Assembly (NCBI GenBank): GCA_017555695.1
Contig: JAFZFX010000022.1
Location: 1 to 64,000, forward strand
Origin: Alistipes sp.
Lineage (GTDB): Bacteria; Bacteroidota; Bacteroidia; Bacteroidales; Rikenellaceae
DNA length: 64,000 nucleotides
Direction: 5' to 3'
Shown piece after piece: positions 54,248-62,830 of the stretch (the first letter of the stretch is position 1; each line of letters starts with the position of its first letter). The translations under genes were made by a program, and so were the position numbers. A model generated the notes under the pieces. That model worked only from the letters and a program-made list of their open reading frames with translations. It was not told the origin of the DNA and ran no database searches.

Positions 54248-54289
54248 AGGTTTGAATTAGGTTAGGACAATTATAGTGTTAGGAAGGTT

Positions 54290-55732
54290 ATGATTACTTT
54301 TTTAGTCTGTTTAGGTCTGCTTGTTGCGGCCTATTTCGTTTACGGCAAATATCTGGAACGAGTCTGCGAGGTTAAGGACTCGGCCGAAATGCCGAGCAAA
54401 GTTTTGTACGACGGTGTCGATTACATACCTATGCCGTTGTGGAAAACATTTATGATTCAATTGCTTAATATCGCTGGCGTGGGTCCCATCTTCGGAGCCA
54501 TTATGGGAGCCTGCTTTGGTCCCGTAGCCTTTGTATGGATTACGCTCGGCGGTATATTTATTGGCGCTATGCACGACTACATCTCGGGAATCATCATTAC
54601 CCGCAACGAGGGCGTGAGCCTGCCTGAAGTCATTGGCCGCTATCTCGGCGGTGGCATTCGTGATATTATGCGCGTCATTTCACTCATTCTGCTGATTCTG
54701 GTGGGTGTGGTGTTTATGCGTTCACCTGCGAGCATCTTGAGTATGATGACACCTGCTATCCCCTATTGGTGGTGGGTGGCGATTATCCTTGTCTACTATT
54801 TCGTGGCGACGATGCTCCCCATCGACCGCCTTATCGGTAAGATATACCCCCTGTTTGGTGCAGCTCTGCTCTTTATGGCGTTGGGATTGGCCGTGGTACT
54901 CGTTACGGGAGATTACACTATCCCCGAACTGACCTTCGCCACAATGCGCAACTACCATCCCCAAGCCGAGTCGATGCCCATCATCCCCACGATGTTTATC
55001 ACCATAGCCTGCGGAGCTATATCTGGCTTCCACGCCACACAGTCGCCCCTGATGGCCCGTTGTCTGAACAACGAACGCGAGGCGCGCGTGTCGTTCTACG
55101 GGGCGATGATCTCCGAGTCGATAATCACACTCATCTGGGCCGCAGTCGCCATTGGATTCTTCGCCGGCGTAGAGGGACTGTCATCGGCTTTGGCCGAGCA
55201 CGGCAACGATGCGGCGTGGGCAGTTCACACCATATCGGTTACAACACTCGGCGTCGTTGGTGGTATCTTGGCTATGCTTGGAGTGGTGGCAGCACCCATC
55301 ACATCGGGCGATACGGCTTACCGCTCGGCACGACTTATCATTGCCGATGTATTACACATCGAGCAGCGCTCGAAGGCAAAGCGTCTGGCTATAAGCGTAC
55401 CCCTCTTTGCCATAGGCTCGCTGTTGCTTTTTGTCGATTTCGATGTTATATGGCGTTACTTTGCGTGGTTCAACCAGGCTATGTCGGTCATCACGCTGTG
55501 GGTTATTGTAGCATACCTCAAGGAGCGTAACCGCAACATTTGGGTGGCTCTGCCGGCTGCGATGTTTATGACATTCGTATGCTCTACATTTGTCTTCACA
55601 TCTAAGCAGTTTATGGGTATGGGCGCTACGCCGCTGTCATACATCCTGGGCGGCTCGCTGACGCTGCTCCTAAGCGCACTTATGTGGCGATTGATTTCTA
55701 AACGAACTAACGGACTAAAACCTCTAAAATGA
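54290..55732 (+). CDS. cstA: CstA family membrane transporter (carbon starvation protein)
   Basis: A 480-residue protein with more than ten hydrophobic segments. Conserved CstA elements are present: YGKYLERVCEVK near the N-terminus, GPIFGAIMGACFGPVAFVWI, GAMHDYISGIIITRNEGVSLPEVIG, and SGFHATQSPLMARCL. E. coli CstA is about 700 residues; this shorter form is common in Bacteroidota. CstA proteins import peptides or pyruvate when carbon is scarce. The stop overlaps the start of the next gene (ATGA), so the two are coupled. The leader is unusually structured. Confidence 0.92.
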   Translation: MITFLVCLGLLVAAYFVYGKYLERVCEVKDSAEMPSKVLYDGVDYIPMPLWKTFMIQLLNIAGVGPIFGAIMGACFGPVAFVWITLGGIFIGAMHDYISGIIITRNEGVSLPEVIGRYLGGGIRDIMRVISLILLILVGVVFMRSPASILSMMTPAIPYWWWVAIILVYYFVATMLPIDRLIGKIYPLFGAALLFMALGLAVVLVTGDYTIPELTFATMRNYHPQAESMPIIPTMFITIACGAISGFHATQSPLMARCLNNEREARVSFYGAMISESIITLIWAAVAIGFFAGVEGLSSALAEHGNDAAWAVHTISVTTLGVVGGILAMLGVVAAPITSGDTAYRSARLIIADVLHIEQRSKAKRLAISVPLFAIGSLLLFVDFDVIWRYFAWFNQAMSVITLWVIVAYLKERNRNIWVALPAAMFMTFVCSTFVFTSKQFMGMGATPLSYILGGSLTLLLSALMWRLISKRTNGLKPLK

Positions 55733-56406
55733 GTAAAGTAAAACTTTTTCCCACCTCATCGTCGCTGTGGCGTGTAGGTGGCATAGATTGCACAAGCATA
55801 CTCCGCAATGCTCGCAACAAGGAGAAGCAAGGCCTGTGGGCCGAGGCTTGCGATACGCGCGCCGAGGCAGCACAGATGATAATAGATGCCGCAGATGATG
55901 AGGCCATCAGATTGGATTGGGAGGACGAGAACTCGCGTAATGCACTGCAGATTATATACCAGTCGGCAGCCGACTACCTCTCTGTTGGCGAGGTGGAGAC
56001 GGCCACGGCATTATGGGAGAGCGTCATCGATTTTGACGAAGAGGACCATTTGCAGGCCACTATGATGTTGGCGTTCTGCTATGTCGAGTTGGAGGACTTC
56101 GAGTGTCTGGAGACTGTGATGTCGGATATTTCGCCCAAATCGGCCGAGTATCATCTGCTGACTTTGTGGGCCGAGTATCGCCACACGAAGGGTGTGGATC
56201 GCGATGCACTACGCACATTGCGTACACGACACAAAGCGTGGTACGAAGAGTTCATCGCGCCAGAGCATCCCGCCGACGAGGAGTTTTTGGCCGACAGACA
56301 GCGTGAACGCCCACAGCCTCGTACCGAGTCGCGTGAGTTCTGGTTTGCGACAGAATCTATATGGATGCGCAACGCAGACTTCATATCAGCATTAATCAAA
56401 GCCTAA
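55729..56406 (+). CDS. Hypothetical TPR-like helical protein coupled to cstA
   Basis: A 225-residue, cytoplasmic-looking acidic protein with no signal peptide or membrane segment. Helical repeats resembling tetratricopeptide units can be seen (for example NALQIIYQSAADYLSVGEVETATALWESVI followed by HLQATMMLAFCYVELEDFECLETVM, about residues 70-130), so a protein-interaction role is plausible. I do not recognise a named family. The 4-base ATGA overlap with cstA indicates obligate co-expression, which points to a partner or regulator of the transporter. Confidence 0.65.
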   Translation: MSKVKLFPTSSSLWRVGGIDCTSILRNARNKEKQGLWAEACDTRAEAAQMIIDAADDEAIRLDWEDENSRNALQIIYQSAADYLSVGEVETATALWESVIDFDEEDHLQATMMLAFCYVELEDFECLETVMSDISPKSAEYHLLTLWAEYRHTKGVDRDALRTLRTRHKAWYEEFIAPEHPADEEFLADRQRERPQPRTESREFWFATESIWMRNADFISALIKA

Positions 56407-56418
56407 AACACTTTAACT

Positions 56419-57219
56419 ATGATACGCCGTTTATTTACACTCCTCCTTCTGTTGTGCAGTGTTAGCGTGGCTATGGCTGCCGATTACCAGTACAACCGCG
56501 ACATCAACTACCGCACCGATGACGACTACGCCATCAAGATGTGCCGATTAGACATAGCATATCTTGAGGGCGCGAAGGATCTGCCCGTAGTGGTATGGTT
56601 TCACGGCGGCGGGCTGACAGGCGGCAAGAAGGAGATACCCCAACAACTGCTCGACGGCAAATGCATAGTCGTGGGTGTGGGTTATCGTTTCTCGCCCAAG
56701 GTGAGTGTATCGCAGATTATCGACGATGCCGCCTGCGCCGTGGCGTGGGTGATTGCCAACATTGAACGATATGGCGGCTGCATGGAGAATATCTACCTCT
56801 CGGGCCACTCTGCGGGAGGCTACTTGGTGAGTATGCTGGGCCTTGATGCCTCGCGACTGAAGCGCTACGGCTACGACGCTAACTCGTTGAAGGGCGTAGT
56901 TCCGTTCAGCGGTCAGGCTATCACTCACTTCGAGGAGCGCCGAGCGCGAGGTATTGCCAACACTCGTCCCGTGGTTGATTCGCTCTCGCCGCTTTACCAT
57001 GTGCGTGCTGATGCCGCGCCGTTCCTGATGATTACGGGCGATAGAGAGCTGGAAATGTTGGGTCGATATGAGGAGAACGCCTATATGCTGAGGGTCTTCA
57101 AGATGGTAGGCCACCCCGATGCAACGCTCTATGAGTTGGATGGCTACGGCCACAATATGTGCGAACCTGCCTACCCATTATTGCAGAGATTCATCCGCCG
57201 ACAGGAGAGTAAAAAGTAA
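56419..57219 (+). CDS. Exported alpha/beta hydrolase (esterase/lipase-like)
   Basis: A 266-residue protein with a signal peptide (RRLFTLLLLLCSVSVAMAAD). The HGGG oxyanion motif (VVWFHGGGLTGG, about residue 53) and nucleophile elbow GHSAGGYL (about residue 134) place it in the BD-FAE/hormone-sensitive-lipase-like group. The acid is probably Asp in MITGDRELE and the His in GYGHNM. Substrate unknown. It follows the TPR-like gene by 12 bases and is followed 12 bases later by a phosphoesterase, so it is probably part of the cstA operon. Confidence 0.82.
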   Translation: MIRRLFTLLLLLCSVSVAMAADYQYNRDINYRTDDDYAIKMCRLDIAYLEGAKDLPVVVWFHGGGLTGGKKEIPQQLLDGKCIVVGVGYRFSPKVSVSQIIDDAACAVAWVIANIERYGGCMENIYLSGHSAGGYLVSMLGLDASRLKRYGYDANSLKGVVPFSGQAITHFEERRARGIANTRPVVDSLSPLYHVRADAAPFLMITGDRELEMLGRYEENAYMLRVFKMVGHPDATLYELDGYGHNMCEPAYPLLQRFIRRQESKK

Positions 57220-57231
57220 AAACTATTAGCT

Positions 57232-58257
57232 ATGAACAACTTTATCAAGATCATGCGCGGCTACATTCAGCCTCTGGCTATTGTCCTTGTGTTGGTATTT
57301 GCCTTTTCACAAGACACCTACGCAAAGGGCGGCAAACGCAAGGCAAAGAGTGAGGTTATCTACTCTTACGATGGCCCCAATGTACGCATCTATTCGTCGG
57401 ATGTGACCGACACACTGCGCGTGTTTGTCATTGCCGATACACACCTCTGGCTGAGCGACGAGCGCGAGGAGCCTTTCCGCCAATATAGCCAGCGTATGGC
57501 CTCGGCATATCACAAAACAAAGCACTTCCAGACGGGCAATCCGACTAATCCCGAAGAGGCCTTCAAGGCCACTATGGCGTTAGCCAAGAGCCGTGGCGCA
57601 GATGTTGTGGCTATGCTTGGCGATATCGTAAGCTACCCCTCGGAACGAGGTGTAGAGTTTGTTAAGGAGGTGGTCGAGCAGACGGGAATCCCTGCATACT
57701 ACACCTGCGGCAACCACGATTGGCACTATGAAGGTATGGATGGCCACCGCCTCGAGTTGCGCGACAAGTGGCGTAGCGAGCGACTCATGCCTCTGTTTGG
57801 CGAGAACAACCCCGCGATTTATGGCGTGGAGATAAAAGGCGTAAGATTGGTCTTTGTCGATAGCTCGACATACGATATCGTACCCGAGCAGATGGAGTTC
57901 ATGAAGCGCGAGGTCAAAGACGGCAAACCCTTTATCGTGATGCAGCACATCCCGATGTATGCACCCTCACGCTCCTATGGTTACGGCATCGGCCACCCCG
58001 ATTGGGGCGCAGCTACCGACAATGGATATAAGATCGAGCGCCGCCAGAAGTGGCCCGAAGAGGGACACCAGCAGATTGATTACGACTTCTACGACCTGGT
58101 AACCCAAGCCCCCAACCTGCTTGCTACATTTGCGGGCCATGTGCACCTGTTCGGCACCGATGTCATCAACGGCCGCCCCCACTTCACCGTCGGCCCCAAC
58201 TTCCAATCCGCCTACTACGAAGTCACCATCATGCCCCTCCCCACTCCCCAAAAGTAA
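57232..58257 (+). CDS. Exported calcineurin-like metallophosphoesterase
   Basis: A 341-residue protein with an N-terminal signal anchor or peptide (about 10-30) and all metallophosphoesterase metal-binding blocks in order: IADTHLW (D, H), AMLGDIVSY (GD), TCGNHDW (GNHD), MQHIPMY (H) and FAGHVHLFG (GHxH). Two metal ions would be bound in the periplasm. The substrate could be a nucleotide, sugar phosphate or phosphodiester. It is the last gene of the cstA run; a weak hairpin (AGGC/GCCT, near 58292-58305) with T5 follows. Confidence 0.85.
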   Translation: MNNFIKIMRGYIQPLAIVLVLVFAFSQDTYAKGGKRKAKSEVIYSYDGPNVRIYSSDVTDTLRVFVIADTHLWLSDEREEPFRQYSQRMASAYHKTKHFQTGNPTNPEEAFKATMALAKSRGADVVAMLGDIVSYPSERGVEFVKEVVEQTGIPAYYTCGNHDWHYEGMDGHRLELRDKWRSERLMPLFGENNPAIYGVEIKGVRLVFVDSSTYDIVPEQMEFMKREVKDGKPFIVMQHIPMYAPSRSYGYGIGHPDWGAATDNGYKIERRQKWPEEGHQQIDYDFYDLVTQAPNLLATFAGHVHLFGTDVINGRPHFTVGPNFQSAYYEVTIMPLPTPQK

Positions 58258-58352
58258 GGAGCATATTTTTATTCACTCGAGATGACGAGTAGGCCGCAAA
58301 GCCTCGGTTTTTATTGGGTGGCAAGGCGGGAGTTTACTCACGCAAAGACACA

Positions 58353-58421
58353 AAAAAAGGCGAATAACAACATCGTTGTTACTCGCCTTAAAAAAATAGC
58401 GACTGCCATAAAGACAGTCGC
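58353..58421 (-). terminator. Twin terminators after tRNA-Leu(UAG)
   Basis: On the minus strand two hairpins follow the tRNA. The first is GCGACTG/CAGTCGC (58421-58399) followed by TATTTTTTT. The second is AAGGCGA-TAACAA with its complement (58389-58353, one mismatch) followed by T7. Confidence 0.8.
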
Positions 58422-58424
58422 TCG

Positions 58425-58506
58425 TGCGGATAAAGGGACTCGAACCCCCACGCCTCTCGGCATCAGATCCTAAGTCTGACGTGGCTACCAATTACACCAT
58501 ATCCGC
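58425..58506 (-). tRNA. tRNA-Leu, anticodon UAG
   Basis: On the minus strand GCGGATA pairs with TATCCGC to form the acceptor stem, with discriminator A at 58425. The anticodon stem TCAGA/TCTGA closes the loop CTTAGGA, giving anticodon TAG (UAG). A long variable arm (GCCGAGAGGC) marks class II Leu. CCA is not encoded. A minus-strand TACCTTTG at 58607-58600 may be its promoter box. Confidence 0.95.
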
Positions 58507-58669
58507 GAACTTTGTGTGGCGTTGGCCGATGGGATGGCGACATTTTATTGATTTACAACAAAACCGCCTCGTCATCAAGGCTCCAACTGACCAACGGTGC
58601 AAAGGTAATAAAATTCTGACTATTATAAAGCCAAAACCATATTTTTTTCGGAATTTCCTTTTTTTTGGT

Positions 58670-58677
58670 TACTTTTG
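58670..58677 (+). promoter_or_regulatory. -7 box of the FAD oxidoreductase gene
   Basis: TACTTTTG, 24 bases before the start codon at 58702, in a T-rich tract. It is divergent from the tRNA-Leu promoter. Confidence 0.45.
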
Positions 58678-58701
58678 CTGCAGCAAAAAGCGGTTTTTGA
58701 T

Positions 58702-60255
58702 ATGCCAAAATCTATAACATTACAACTTCCCCCAAAACAATCGGCCGACGCAGAGATCTACACTGCGCTGGCGGCGCGTCAGCTGGGCATACGCCGCAGC
58801 GATGTAGCATTGGTGAGGGTTGTAAAGCGCTCGATAGATGCACGACGCTCGCCCATCAAGGTGAACCTCACGCTTGAGATTTTTGTGGACAACGAGCCAC
58901 AGCCCGCGCCGTTGCATTTCGACTACCCCGATGTAAGCAACTCCACCGAGGTGGTAGTGGTAGGTTCAGGCCCGGCGGGTCTGTTCGCTGCGCTACGACT
59001 CATCGAGTTGGGGCTCAAGCCCATACTCCTCGAGCGAGGCAAGCACATCCTGCCCCGCAAGCAGGACATCGCACTCATCAACCGCAATCTCGACATCAAC
59101 CCCGACTCGAACTATGCATTCGGTGCAGGAGGTGCGGGCACATTCTCCGATGGTAAGCTCTTCACACGCAGTAAGAAGCGCGGCGACTACAACAAGGCGT
59201 TGCAGACGCTCGTATTCCACGGAGCCACACCCGAGATTCTCTACGAGGCTCACCCCCACATCGGTACCGACAAGTTACCCCGCATCATCAGCAATATCTG
59301 CAACACCATCACTTCGTCGGGCGGCCAGATTCACTTCTCGAGCAAGGTGACGGGATTCAAAATCGAAAACAACCGAGTCAAGGGCGTATGGGTTGGCGAC
59401 AACCTCATCGAAGGCGCTGCCGTAGTATTGGCTACGGGTCACTCGGCAAAGGATATATATCACACACTCCACAACGACGGCGTACGCCTCGAGGCAAAGG
59501 CCTTTGCGATGGGCGTCCGTATCGAGCATCCGCAGTATCTGATTGACTCGATTCAGTATCGTATGCCTCAACGCGACGAGTACCTGCCTGCTGCAGCCTA
59601 CTCGCTGGTGAATCAGATTGACGGGCGTGGAGTCTACTCGTTCTGTATGTGCCCCGGTGGTTTCATCGTGCCCGCAATGACCGACTCATCGCAGTCGGTG
59701 GTGAACGGTATGTCGGCAAGTGGCCGCAACTCGCGCTGGGCAAACTCGGGCCTTGTGACCGAGGTACGCGTCGAGGACTTTGCACACCTCGAGCCGAAGT
59801 ATGGCCCGTTGGCAGGTCTGGCCTTCCAGCAGGAGTTGGAGCAGTCGGCACGCCAGAATGGTGGCGACAGGCAGATTGCGCCCGCACAGCGTGTGTCGGA
59901 CTTCGTGGCAGGCCGAGCATCGACATCGTTGCCAAGCACATCGTACATCCCTGGCCTCACATCGTCGCGACTCGACAAGTGGATGCCCCAATTTATGGCA
60001 CTCGCTTTGCGCAAGGGTATCAAGGCCTTCGACCGCAAGATGCACGGCTACCTCACTTCGGAGGGTATAGTTGTGGGTGTGGAGTCACGCACATCGACCC
60101 CCGTACGCATCCCGCGTGACGGCGAAACACTTATGCACCCCGAGGTGGATGGTCTCTTCCCTGCGGGTGAGGGTGCAGGCTACGCTGGAGGTATCGTCTC
60201 GGCAGCACTCGACGGCGAGAGAGTGGCCGATGCGGTAGCGCGATATATACAGTAA
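58702..60255 (+). CDS. FAD-dependent oxidoreductase of the uncharacterised dehydrogenase-like group
   Basis: A 517-residue cytoplasmic flavoprotein. A small N-terminal domain of about 80 residues (TLQLPPKQSADAEIYTALAA...) precedes the dinucleotide-binding fold VVVGSGPAGLFAALRLIELG (about 93-112). A glycine-rich FGAGGAGTFSDGKLFTR segment follows, then a second FAD-contacting ATGHSAKD. The C-terminal LFPAGEGAGYAGGIVSAALDG is the final FAD motif. Length and order match a conserved family of unknown reaction often called FAD-dependent protein or dehydrogenase. The start at 58702 fits the promoter at 58670; the frame is open 27 bases upstream. Confidence 0.85.
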   Translation: MPKSITLQLPPKQSADAEIYTALAARQLGIRRSDVALVRVVKRSIDARRSPIKVNLTLEIFVDNEPQPAPLHFDYPDVSNSTEVVVVGSGPAGLFAALRLIELGLKPILLERGKHILPRKQDIALINRNLDINPDSNYAFGAGGAGTFSDGKLFTRSKKRGDYNKALQTLVFHGATPEILYEAHPHIGTDKLPRIISNICNTITSSGGQIHFSSKVTGFKIENNRVKGVWVGDNLIEGAAVVLATGHSAKDIYHTLHNDGVRLEAKAFAMGVRIEHPQYLIDSIQYRMPQRDEYLPAAAYSLVNQIDGRGVYSFCMCPGGFIVPAMTDSSQSVVNGMSASGRNSRWANSGLVTEVRVEDFAHLEPKYGPLAGLAFQQELEQSARQNGGDRQIAPAQRVSDFVAGRASTSLPSTSYIPGLTSSRLDKWMPQFMALALRKGIKAFDRKMHGYLTSEGIVVGVESRTSTPVRIPRDGETLMHPEVDGLFPAGEGAGYAGGIVSAALDGERVADAVARYIQ

Positions 60256-60289
60256 CACATCTCTACGGAAATATTAAAACACACATACA

Positions 60290-61177
60290 ATGTTCTCAAT
60301 CATCTGCTGTTCAGTCCGTCCCGATTCGGCCGAAGCACTCAAGCAAAACATCAAGGCTACTATTGGCAACTGCGACTACGAGACGATTTTCATCGACAAC
60401 CGCAACACGGGCAACGGCATCTGCAAGGTCTATAACCGAGGCGCCGAGGCAGCCAAGTATGACTATCTCTGCTTCGTACACGAGGATATAGAGTTCCTGA
60501 CTCCCGCCTGGGGCGAGATTATCGCGGCCAAGTTGCGCGAGGAGGATTGCGGCGTGATTGGCTTTGCGGGTAGCATCATACGCACCAACCACCCTATCGG
60601 CTGGCGTATGGGTATCGACGATATGCGCGCCCACTATGTGCAGCACTCTCGCAAGAAGATTCACACGGTACACACCAATAACTCAAAGAACGAGGATTAC
60701 TCGGCCGTGGTGACTCTCGACGGTATGTGTCTGATTGTAAGACGCGATGTCTGGGAGCAGAATCGCTTTGACGAGGAGTTGCTCGTGGGATTCCACGGCT
60801 ACGACATCGACTTCTCGCTGTCGGTGTCCCGCAACTACAAGAACTGGGTATGCAATGTGGTGGAGATGGCTCACTTCTCTGAGGGTGCATACTCCAACGA
60901 CTGGGCCCGCACAATGGTAGAGCTCAACCAGAAGTGGCAGAAGCATCTGCCGATGACCGCCTACACGATGGGCGACAAGGAGCTGGCCAAGCGTCAGCAG
61001 GAGGGCGAATTCTACTACATCCGCTTTATGTGGCAAAAGGGTTTCTTCAACCATGTATCGCTGAAGGATGGCTTGCGCCACTTCAAGAAGTACCCCGCCC
61101 ACAAATCGTCGTGGAAGCTGCTGATGAAGTACGCCGTCTATCGTCTGCGCCACCGCAAGAACACCAAGAAAAAGTAA
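60290..61177 (+). CDS. Family 2-like glycosyltransferase
   Basis: A 295-residue GT-A-fold glycosyltransferase without signal peptide. It has IICCSVRPDSAEALKQNI at the N-terminus, FVHEDIEFL with the acidic (DxD-like) nucleotide-sugar site near residue 65, and the acceptor-side segment ELLVGFHGYDIDFSLSV. It resembles the Glyco_tranf_2_5 group. The basic C-terminus (RLRHRKNTKKK) may contact membrane lipid. The next gene, 34 bases on, encodes another glycosyltransferase-like protein, so both probably modify the same surface glycan. Confidence 0.82.
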   Translation: MFSIICCSVRPDSAEALKQNIKATIGNCDYETIFIDNRNTGNGICKVYNRGAEAAKYDYLCFVHEDIEFLTPAWGEIIAAKLREEDCGVIGFAGSIIRTNHPIGWRMGIDDMRAHYVQHSRKKIHTVHTNNSKNEDYSAVVTLDGMCLIVRRDVWEQNRFDEELLVGFHGYDIDFSLSVSRNYKNWVCNVVEMAHFSEGAYSNDWARTMVELNQKWQKHLPMTAYTMGDKELAKRQQEGEFYYIRFMWQKGFFNHVSLKDGLRHFKKYPAHKSSWKLLMKYAVYRLRHRKNTKKK

Positions 61178-61211
61178 CTCACCTACGGACAACTAAGCCC
61201 CGCTGAAGAGA

Positions 61212-61982
61212 ATGAAAACCAAGGTCATCATACCCATATACCGCATCCCCACCCCCGACGAGATGTGCGCTATGCGCAACAACTGTCGCATCCTGGCCGC
61301 CTACGACATTGCCGTATTGGCGCCCGAAGGTCTCGACCTGAGCGACACGCAGCGTGAGTTGGGCGAGGAGGTGGAGTTCATCTATGTGAGCGACAAGTGG
61401 CTCGGCAAGCGTAACGGCATAGCGGGCTACAACCGTATGATGATGAGCGAAGAGTTCTACGCAATGTTCAGCGAGTGGGACTACATACTCATCTGCCACA
61501 GCGACGCCTGGATCTTCAGCGACTCATTGCAGGCCTGGAGCGACAAGGGTTACGACTGCGTGGCTGCTCCGTGGGTACGACGCAGAGTATATGACCTACC
61601 CCTCATCAAGCAATATATGTCACTGCGCGCGTGGATGCGCCACCGCAAGGGACTCAAGTGCCGCGCCGACCTCTATGGTCGCATCGGCAACGGCGGTCTT
61701 TCGTTGCGTCGCGTAGAGTCATTCCGCACAGCGTGCCGAAAATATGCCGACCGTATAGAGGAGTATATGCGCGGAGGCTCGCACCTCTACAACGAGGATG
61801 TATTCTGGGCCACCGAGCCGCAGGAGTTTCGTTACCCCGCGTGGCGTGAGGCGCTGGAGTTCGCCATCGACACCAACCCCGCCTACTGCTACCGTCTGTT
61901 GGGTCATCTTCCGATGGGTTGCCACAGTTGGACCAAGCCAAAAATGTGGCGTTTTTGGAAAGAAATCATCAAAAAAGCGTAG
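61212..61982 (+). CDS. DUF5672-like glycosyltransferase-type protein
   Basis: A 256-residue protein. VIIPIYRIPTPDEMCAMRNN, FIYVSDKWLGKRNGIAGYNRMM, YILICHSDAWIF (acidic metal/nucleotide site) and GNGGLSLRRVESF, followed by NEDVFWA, are the conserved blocks of DUF5672, regarded as a GT-A-like glycosyltransferase family. Donor and acceptor unknown. It pairs with the upstream glycosyltransferase in a two-gene unit. No polymerase, flippase or sugar-nucleotide genes are nearby. Confidence 0.78.
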   Translation: MKTKVIIPIYRIPTPDEMCAMRNNCRILAAYDIAVLAPEGLDLSDTQRELGEEVEFIYVSDKWLGKRNGIAGYNRMMMSEEFYAMFSEWDYILICHSDAWIFSDSLQAWSDKGYDCVAAPWVRRRVYDLPLIKQYMSLRAWMRHRKGLKCRADLYGRIGNGGLSLRRVESFRTACRKYADRIEEYMRGGSHLYNEDVFWATEPQEFRYPAWREALEFAIDTNPAYCYRLLGHLPMGCHSWTKPKMWRFWKEIIKKA

Positions 61983-62183
61983 CCCTCAACGGCCATTTTC
62001 CGCCATCATCAAAGGCTCATTTTCCTCGAAAATCACATTTTTTCAGCCATCCTCCCATCCCTCACTAATTATTTAACGATTTCTTAACATTTCATTAATG
62101 ACTTATCTACCAATGAGTTACAAGGAGCAACCGTGTCTTTTATTCAGATTTTTAATAATTTAATGATTTTTCTTAATAAGTTA

Positions 62184-62215
62184 TTTGCACGGTATTTATT
62201 TTCGCCTTATCTTTG
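62184..62215 (+). promoter_or_regulatory. Consensus promoter of the candidate small RNA
   Basis: TTTG (62184-62187), a 20-base spacer and TATCTTTG (62208-62215) form the best Bacteroidota promoter in the window, with AT-rich DNA upstream. No coding sequence follows. Confidence 0.7.
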
Positions 62216-62221
62216 CAGTGA

Positions 62222-62374
62222 AGTTTTAAGGTTCATTTAGGTTAGTAGTTTTAGGTTGGTAGAGGATATCGGAAGGTTGTAACCCAACAAAAAGCACTTC
62301 TGTAGTGCAGGGTTACTAAGACAATAGGCGGTGCTCGCTTGGCGTCGAATACCTCCGAGACCTCGATTTTTTTT
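62222..62374 (+). ncRNA. Candidate structured small RNA of unassigned family
   Basis: A transcript of about 153 bases is predicted from the promoter at 62184-62215 to a U-run at 62367-62374. Its 5' part has two near-identical 12-mers, TTAGGTTAGTAG (62237-62248) and TTAGGTTGGTAG (62251-62262). A closing helix of 12 pairs joins 62262-62277 (GAGG, TCGGA, GGT) to 62351-62364 (ACC, TCCGA, CCTC), with a small internal loop and a bulge. It ends right before the U-run, so it doubles as terminator. Inside, GTAACCC (62279-62285)/GGGTTAC (62310-62316) and GCACT/AGTGC (62294-62308) make a stacked hairpin. It does not look like tmRNA, SRP RNA or RNase P RNA. 6S RNA or a Bacteroidales-specific motif are the main alternatives. 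Confidence 0.6.
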
Positions 62375-62488
62375 GCCTCCCGACTACACCCAACACTCAA
62401 GCAATAGTGGCCTCGGGCCAACCAGATAGACGGCTGTCTGACAATATGTCAGCAGCCCCAATTTTTTTTATACCTACCCCATCCCCCT

Positions 62489-62560
62489 CAATTCAAAATT
62501 TTCATTAAGTGAGAATCCTCTTAACGCTAATGAATAGTGTCCCACAGCCGTAGGTAGGCG
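62489..62560. repeat. Left copy of the small repeat module (locus B)
   Basis: AATTCAAAATTTTCATTAAG with TAATGAATAGTGTCCCACAG and CCGTAGGTAGG. It corresponds to 31071-31138 and has the same TTCATTA/TAATGAA inverse pair. Confidence 0.6.
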
Positions 62561-62572
62561 TTTTTTGTTTTG

Positions 62573-62605
62573 TCATTGCGAGAGCCGTTAGGCTCGTGGT
62601 AACAC
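62573..62605. repeat. Arm of the GTCATT-type dispersed repeat
   Basis: GTCATTGCGAGAGCCGTTAG through GCTCGTGGTAAC. It is the inverse complement of 31139-31173, with internal GAGCC/GGCTC hairpin. Confidence 0.6.
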
Positions 62606-62698
62606 TGCGAGTAAGCGAGGGCAGAATCAAACTTGTTTGAATTATGCCGAGCAGGAGCAGGGAAAAGACACGAAGTGGATTAATTTTATTTGGGTAGC

Positions 62699-62732
62699 AG
62701 GAGATTGCCGCGTCGCTTTGCTCCTCGCAATG
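62699..62732. repeat. Second GTCATT-type repeat arm
   Basis: AGGAGATTGCCGCGTCGCTT then TGCTCCTCGCAATGACA. Nearly identical to the right arm of the palindrome at 28823-28913. Confidence 0.65.
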
Positions 62733-62751
62733 ACAAACTATTTAATAAAAT

Positions 62752-62806
62752 TTCCTCCTCTAAGTTAGAGGAGGTGGCACGAACAAAGTGAGTGACGGAG
62801 GAGTCT
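62752..62806. repeat. AGGAGGTGGCACGA-type dispersed repeat
   Basis: CCTCCTCTAA/TTAGAGGAGG forms a perfect palindromic hairpin, followed by TGGCACGAACAAAGTGAGTG and ACGGAGGAGTC. A repeat of this type is familiar from intergenic DNA of gut bacteria. A stem fragment with similar character lies near 3001-3021. Confidence 0.6.
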
Positions 62807-62830
62807 GTAAAATCAATTTTGAATTTCATT

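Noticed and set aside
62222..62374. Candidate RNA as tmRNA, SRP RNA or RNase P RNA
   Set aside because: None of their core sequences (tRNA-like end with tag frame, the conserved SRP tetraloop region, the RNase P GAGGAAAGTCC core) is present.
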